Assembly (NCBI GenBank): GCA_964020155.1
Contig: OZ026550.1
Location: forward strand, 2,516,352-2,580,351
Direction of reading: 5' to 3'
Length of the DNA: 64,000 nt
Source: Chondrilla cf. caribensis
Lineage: Eukaryota; Porifera; Demospongiae; Chondrillida; Chondrillidae
Shown here: positions 59,606-64,000 of the stretch, piece after piece
Layout of the letters: every line of letters begins with the position of its first letter
Position numbering within the stretch: position 1 is the first letter of the stretch
Made by a program: the position numbers and the translations under genes
The notes under the pieces: generated by a model
What the model was told of the DNA's origin: nothing
Seen by the model: only the letters and a program-made list of their open reading frames with translations
Database searches by the model: none

Positions 59606-61168
59606 AGTTCGAGTCATCATGGTGTGTAAGCCTGTTTGAATTCTCGCCAGCTTGCATGTTGCATGGAATATTGCAATCAATACAATGTCATATTAGCTGT
59701 TAACATATTATCTAATAGCACAAAGCAATATCCTATGATCCATAGCATAACACTGAATTAGTAAATTATCATGAAATATTACTAGCAAACAGTGATAACT
59801 TTTTGCCAGTGGAAACAGAAGTGAGCTACAAACAATGTTTCTGGTTAACGCCATCAACTCCTTGATAATAGTGTTTAGTCTAGTAATACTGTCTAGATTT
59901 GGCCAGACCATTTTTGGCTATATCTTAAGTGGATAGTTTTAATATCTTGGTAATAGCCAACTCAGCTCAGTAAAAATAAAGAAGTTTGAAATAAAAATTA
60001 AAAGAAATTGAAAGATGGACAGTACAACATCTATGTGGCTTACTTCTACGTGTAAAGCCACAATATTCTATAATAGGTCAATTAATTAGAGATTAGTGTT
60101 TTATTATTGATTTGAGTAATGTACATAGAGTATACTCTACATTTTCTTATTTATCACACAATACACTAATTTACAGATTTTCAGATGAGTTGATGCTGGT
60201 ATTACATCATAATGAACTAGCCCAAATGTTCTCAGGTCTAATTATAATGACAATGTTTGAATGTTGCCAATGCTTAGTTAACAATGTGCATCAAATAATG
60301 GGCAGCCTAGGCGTAACAGTACACACTGATACATTGTCATTGTCATATTATGTTAGATCAACTCTATAAATCATTAGATCTCCCAAAATAGTCATGATAT
60401 ACTATATTAAGATCGAGCAGAATACCTTAGCTGCACATGTTTTCTTGTTTTCATTACCATGGTGAAGTTTTGTTGTATTGATATTCTATTTTTAAAATTT
60501 TATGGAAATTGAAATTGTAAACATAGGAAAGTAGGTAAATGAAAGTTATGTATATCAATAACAATGTACTGAAACCAGCCATATTTTCATTAACACCAAT
60601 GTGTTGACATGATAACAGTAACATGTTTTCACACTAATGAACCAGTGCATGCTAATAGGTAAAATGCATGTTCCTAACCAATATGTCCAATGTATTTGGC
60701 ATGTCATGCATTGGATGTGTCCCGTGTACTGGGTGTGTCCACTGTATTGTGTGCAATGTACTGAATGTGTGCACTGTATTAGATGTATAAATTCAATATT
60801 GGATATGTCCAATGTACTGGCTATGTCCATAATACTGAATAAAATAGAATTGAAGCTTCATGTACAGCTGTGCTACACAGCTATATACTTGCTATATACT
60901 ATAATAATAATATTATACTAGTAGGACAATATTTTCATTATGTACATATGTCATATGTATTATTATATGTCATAATGCCATAGACAATTCATTTGTCAAC
61001 ATAAATTATACATGTTTTAATGTCTCTATTATTTTGGTATCAACACGTTAAAATGCTGCTGCATGCATGACATGATTGGAAAAGTTTGTCAGAACTAAAC
61101 ATTCTTATTGTGTGCCAATTCATCAATGTCAATCATTGTGTCATTAATAATGAAATTGAAAGTGTGTA

Positions 61169-61178
61169 CCAAATATGG
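61169..61178. promoter_or_regulatory. CArG-box-like CCAAATATGG, 7TM copy 5
   Basis: Same element and spacing as in copy 1. Confidence 0.45.
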
Positions 61179-61318
61179 CCTACATTCACATGTACACTAC
61201 GCAATACTTAATATTTGGTACAACTACTAGTAGCTGAATCAACTGGGCATAATCAGTTCAACATGATTGTGATAGTCGTGGTATTATAGTACAAAGAGCA
61301 TCTGGTTTGAACGGTAGA

Positions 61319-63234
61319 ATGAATTTGTGGATTTTGGTTGTGGTGTGCAGTCTATCAGGAGTTCCCAGTGTCTGGACAAGAGATTGCTCTGACATTGCTT
61401 GTATCAGGAATTCTGAGGACTTGAAGGCAAACTACAAATGTGATCGATTGTCAGTTACAGGGGGGCACAACTTGTTCCTTAGATATAACCTGGGATCAGC
61501 GAGAAGTGATATTCAAGCGGTGTACTACAACATCTCCATTGGGGACACCAATATTACGAGTAAACTAGAAAGTACTTTTACCAATGAATGTTGTAACCCT
61601 TCTGACAAATACTGTAAAGTGCACTTGGTATACTCCTCGCCTATTTTCTACAACATTCACCCCAGGATGTTGTATTTTCTAACTTTCCTTCACTGGACCA
61701 AAACAATGGACACCTTCAATTATCCCCAGTTTTGTTGGAGTCCTTCCGCATTTTGTGATGAAGATGATGTTGAGAATATTCTATTGGACTTCACCAGTGA
61801 GGTATGTTATATCTGTACACCTTAGAATGTGTTTTGAAGTGATGTCTGATGCATGGACTACAACTTGTTAATAACTGTCATCCATACCCATATAATTTTG
61901 CATATAGCAAGAGAACTTCACTAACTACTGGTATAGTGATAGAAAGGAAGACAGTACATGTTTGTGGATGTCTCTCAATTTACGTTAGGCATATATACTA
62001 TAGGCTATAGTCCATGACCAAAAAATTAATTGAGATACATGTAACTATGAACATTTTGGCAATGTATTATTACATGGCACAAACTTCCCCTGATCTGACA
62101 GAAAATCCTGCTATAATCTACTGACAGGGTAGAATATGATTTGATTAAATTACAATAATTTTATCAAAATTAATAATTTATTAATAGATCAAAAATGTAT
62201 ATGTAATCAGTTCACTCAACAGTAGTTTTACCATTGTACAGGTTTTTGCAGCAGATCATCAAGATTTACAGGACATTTCATCCACCAGTAATTATTACAT
62301 AGTACTGGCTGATTCACATCTTACTCCTGAAGGACTCTTGTGGAGCCGACGAATGACCATATACATCATACCTGTTCTTTTATTTGTTATATCTGGGTTG
62401 ACCGTTATACTGTACATCAACAAAAAGAGAAGATCGATCCGGGATATACTCATTCATTCCTCCATGGCCAGGTACTCAGTGAGGTCTCTGATGATCGTGC
62501 TATGGATGGGAACTATTCTATACCTTGTGCAATATTTCCGGACCATATCTTATTTTGACCAAAATATAGATACCAACCCAACTTCACATGCTTACGAGGA
62601 CTTCTTCAAACTACAGGCTATCTTTGGATATGTACACTTTGCCATCTTTCTTACTGTATTTCTCTTCGAGGCTCCATTTCTCTGCTCTGTTTTCTACAAA
62701 ATGGATGAACCTGTAAATTTGAACCATCAGAAAAGGAAATGTGCCATCATTAAAGTAATGATGGGCACATTAGGTCATATGGGGATAGTCTTCTTCATAC
62801 AAATGCTGACTGTTGGTATGTTCTACCTTGCTGTATTTATGTTCGTTGTCCCACTACATGGTTTTATCTTACTATCAAGGGGCATATTAAATATTACAAT
62901 ACTTTTCAGTATTCTGACACTATTCCAAGTAATGTTTCTTGAGAAAAGGAAGTGTGTGTGCTCATGTACATGCATTGTGAAGGTCTTGATTGTTGTTATG
63001 GCCGGTACCACAGCTTATTGTGTTTTGGCATTTTGGGAGTCAGTCTTTTACCGTACGAAACACAATGAAATAGAATCCACATTCAATACGGAGAATATAG
63101 TACACTCAATTGCCTCTTCTGTTTTACTTGGTGTTCTGGGCTACATTTGTAAGAAGGTGATATACCAAAGAGTAAAGAGGGAGTTGGATACAGCCAGGAG
63201 CGAATCAGAGAGACAGCCACTCATCAGTATGTAA
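61319..63234 (+). CDS. Orphan 7TM receptor-like protein, array copy 5 (intact)
   Basis: Exons 61319-61801 and 62242-63234, 491 residues. It differs from copy 1 at only eight residues that I can count: five in exon 1 (within the signal peptide, ectodomain start, LSVTGG and SPSAFCD) and three in exon 2 (SSMARYS, PLHGFIL, MAGTTAY). Domain layout, cysteines, topology and the ERQPLISM tail are as in copy 1. The early part of exon 1 matches copy 4 better than copy 1, which suggests gene conversion. Confidence 0.8.
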
Positions 63235-63691
63235 CCGTACCTGTGAATATACCGATTGTGCATAAACATGTATAATATTATCCACATAAGAATTAGCTTC
63301 ATTATATCTTAAGTACGTATATATTATTGTGTGATCATTATTCTGTTGTATTGTATTTGTGCTAGTATGCATGTATGTATAATATTATTACATTTATATA
63401 ATATGATATTATTATAAGTTCAAGACTGTACAACTTGGTGATTTGAACATTTTTCCATAGTTAATTCACACGTCAATGGTTTTGAAAGGAATGTTTTATT
63501 AAATTGCAAAGTATCTATGTACATAACCATCTACTTTGCAGTAGCTAACACAGAGGATACTTATGTATGCATGCATACATGTACAGTACGAGCTCTCACA
63601 GAGCATACCATGTACAATGAATGTGCATATAATATTATATCACCCAGACCTGCATGGCTGTACTGGTTCATTGTATACACAATAGTTCATT

Positions 63692-64000
63692 ACAAATTAC
63701 GTCACAGACAGAGTAATGGACACTGGAGAGCTTTCCTATGTTCCATCAAAGATAATTTGTTTTGATGGACGAGCTGACAACCTCATCATTCGCCTTGTGT
63801 CACCAATCTATGCCAACCCTGAAGCTCAATCCTTTCGTGGGTGTAATGATGCCATTCCAAGTTCACTAACATTGCGTCCACCCTCAGGAACGCAGGTATG
63901 ACATGTTGACATCGTCAGGTTTATCAATTTACTTGTGGTTTTCAGTTTATGCAAACAATGGAAATGCCTAATTTGGAAGCAAGTCATGAGCAGTCACATG
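63692..64000 (+). pseudogene. RTX giant 3'-end relic downstream of copy 5
   Basis: Nearly identical to the relic after copy 1: same in-frame TAG before it, same CAG/GTATGA donor-like end at 63895, and the follow-on frame starting at 63946, cut by the window edge. Confidence 0.7.

Larger units (their letters stand above)
59885..64000. repeat. Array unit 5, near-duplicate of 37741-41879
   Basis: Same order as unit 1: upstream DNA, minisatellite, gene, RTX relic. It runs off the window edge while still matching, so more array may follow. Confidence 0.85.

Overview
This window comes from an animal nuclear genome, most likely a marine invertebrate; a sponge is my best guess, not proven. It is AT-rich and full of (CA)n/(GT)n/(TA)n microsatellites. 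It has GT-AG introns, often only 48-115 bp long, an intact Ty3/gypsy element and several MITEs. No operons or ribosome binding sites are visible.

Left part (1-23 kb). The window opens inside the last coding exon of an aerolysin/ETX-MTX2-like pore-forming protein (+, ends 541). After a repeat-rich stretch, I assembled a 19-exon gene on the minus strand (17362 down to about 6849) by matching splice sites and phases. It encodes a TMEM175-type endolysosomal potassium channel. Its 5' end is divergent from a two-exon gene for a small secreted C2-domain protein (18150-18673, +). A weaker minus-strand gene (21711-23148) may encode a START-like lipid-binding protein.

Centre (23-35 kb). A 2121-residue single-exon gene (23262-29627, +) encodes a secreted giant protein. 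In order it has a signal peptide, a C80-type cysteine protease domain, a long middle region, a hydrophobic TcdA/TcdB-pore-like region, and RTX calcium-binding repeats with haemolysin-related modules. This is a bacterial toxin-like architecture in an animal genome. Just downstream lie a dead duplicated copy of TMEM175 exon 3 and a complete 4.5-kb Ty3/gypsy retrotransposon (-) with near-identical LTRs and a 5-bp target-site duplication.

Right part (37-64 kb). Five tandem copies of one two-exon gene occupy this region. Copies 1, 3 and 5 are intact; copies 2 and 4 are broken. Each encodes a signal peptide, an ectodomain with eight conserved cysteines, seven predicted membrane segments and a C-terminal acidic dileucine sorting signal. 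I do not recognise the family. All five carry a perfect CArg-box-like CCAAATATGG upstream, and the same motif stands upstream of the C2 gene. Copies 1, 4 and 5 are followed by a relic of the 3' end of an RTX giant gene, so the array once arose next to, or captured, an RTX paralogue. Copies 1 and 5 are nearly identical over more than 3 kb, about 22.12 kb apart, which suggests recent amplification or gene conversion. The array probably continues beyond the right edge.

Taken together, the window mixes pore-forming and toxin-like secreted proteins with membrane proteins that carry, or are known for, endolysosomal targeting. Whether these genes act together is inference only.
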